Assembly: GCA_038222915.1 (NCBI GenBank)
Contig: JBBRHH010000075.1
Span: 1-15,392 of the forward strand
Source of the DNA: JBBRHH01 sp038222915
Lineage (GTDB): Bacteria; Planctomycetota; Phycisphaerae; Tepidisphaerales; Tepidisphaeraceae
DNA length: 15,392 bases
Direction: 5' to 3'
Every line of letters starts with the position of its first letter. Within the stretch, counting starts at the first letter, position 1. Below are positions 14,759 to 15,392 of the stretch, piece by piece. The notes below the pieces were generated by a model. That model searched no databases and was not told the origin of the DNA. It worked only from the letters and a program-made list of their open reading frames with translations. The position numbers were made by a program, and so were the translations under genes.

Positions 14759-15392
14759 GTGGCTTGCCGACTGGTGGCGCTTTCGATCATCTTGCTTTTG
14801 TCTTCGGCTGCCAGATCCGCCGAACCTGCGAAGCCTGTCAACATTGAGCTGATACGTGATGAACAGGTCGCCGGCTCGCCGGTTACCGGTGCGAAAGTAT
14901 GGGTTATGAAAGGAGCGGTCGGCGATCTGCGCGACCTACTAAAGGGTTTGCCGGAATTGCGGACGCTTGATCTGAACGGTCCGGGGTTGACCGACAAGTT
15001 TCTACAGGAGTTGAAGAGTTTTTCGAAACTTGAGGAGCTTGTCGTTGGACGTCCCGCATCCCAGGGACTGGGTGTTACTGACGTGGGCATGGAAAATGTG
15101 GCGACGCTGACGAACCTGAAGAAGCTGTCTCTCTCTCGCCTGCCAATTACCGACGCGGCCTTCGCGCATCTCAAGACGCTTCAGTGTCTTGAGGAGCTCG
15201 ATGTCTGGGGGCCATCCAGTGTCTCTGACCCCGCGCTCAAGGACATTGCCGACTTAAAGAATCTGCGGGTGCTGGTGCTGGCGGGTACCGCCGTCAAAGG
15301 GCCGGGGCTAAAAGACTTGTCGAGGCTGAAGCAACTGCGTGTGCTGGACTGGGAGGCGACCGACGTCAATCGGGCCGGTTTCGAGCTTTTGC
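14759..15392 (+). CDS. Secreted Leu-rich-repeat protein (5' part, cut by right edge)
   Basis: The frame stays open to the window end, giving 211 visible residues. GTG 14759 is preferred: GGAGG at 14749-14753 lies five bases upstream and the product begins with a compact signal peptide (MACRLVALSIILLLSSAARSAEP). An in-frame ATG at 14741 would add six residues. After residue 60 there are at least five imperfect Leu-rich repeats of about 24-26 residues. Examples are LPELRTLDLNGPGLTDKFLQ (64-83), LTNLKKLSLSRLPITDAAFA (117-136), LQCLEELDVWGPSSVSDPAL (141-160) and LKNLRVLVLAGTAVKGPGLK (166-185). The pattern L..L..L.L....(I/V/L)TD..(F/L) is the one common in planctomycete secreted proteins. It probably mediates protein-protein contacts in the periplasm or envelope; no enzyme domain is visible in the part present. 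It follows the ParD-like gene by 26 bp and may be co-transcribed with it. Confidence 0.82.
   Translation, partial: MACRLVALSIILLLSSAARSAEPAKPVNIELIRDEQVAGSPVTGAKVWVMKGAVGDLRDLLKGLPELRTLDLNGPGLTDKFLQELKSFSKLEELVVGRPASQGLGVTDVGMENVATLTNLKKLSLSRLPITDAAFAHLKTLQCLEELDVWGPSSVSDPALKDIADLKNLRVLVLAGTAVKGPGLKDLSRLKQLRVLDWEATDVNRAGFELL

Noticed and set aside
14698..15174. 158-codon minus-strand frame at the right end, considered as a toxin for the ParD-like gene
   Set aside because: It is antisense to the Leu-rich-repeat gene, Ser-rich, and shows no ParE features.

Overview
The window looks like chromosomal DNA of a planctomycete. Three things support this. A minus-strand run of secreted proteins belongs to families typical of that phylum: a cytochrome-c/WD40 fusion, DUF1549/DUF1553, DUF1501, and a large protein with pre-peptidase C-terminal domains. 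A surface protein carries the N-terminal motif ESLEDRRLMSA, common in planctomycete extracellular proteins. Small Leu-rich-repeat secreted proteins of the type at the right edge are also frequent there. Pro/Thr spacers such as PTTQPTT and PTTKPAK hint at the Phycisphaerae/Tepidisphaerales side of the phylum, which is inference only.

Layout. 2-1051 (+): 3' part of a DUF2330 protein cut by the left edge. 1020-2213 (+): unrecognised secreted protein. 2214-4043 (-): a two-gene defence-like cassette made of an AvcD-type anti-phage dCTP deaminase and a 62-residue overlapping partner. 4044-12329 (-): a four-gene operon, transcribed from 12329 downwards as cytochrome c/WD40, DUF1549/DUF1553, DUF1501, PPC-domain protein. 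12330-12595: divergent promoter region. 12596-14353 (+): five-domain SdrD-B-like surface protein ending in a very strong intrinsic terminator. 14493-14732 (+): ParD-like antitoxin without a visible toxin. 14759-edge (+): secreted Leu-rich-repeat protein, cut by the right edge.

How the parts work together. The four-gene operon probably builds an envelope or periplasmic c-type-heme-bearing assembly of unknown function. Three of its proteins have Sec-like signals and the DUF1501 protein has a twin-arginine signal. The most notable element is the dCTP deaminase cassette. It sits 45 bp downstream of the last operon gene on the same strand, but in sampled rows its G+C is about 48% against about 64% for the operon. 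In the known Vibrio AvcID system an RNA (AvcI) encoded just upstream restrains the deaminase. Here there is no room for such an RNA outside coding sequence. Instead a small ORF with an ideal ribosome binding site overlaps the deaminase stop codon and is a candidate partner or regulator. No tRNA, rRNA, CRISPR array, insertion sequence or origin was seen.
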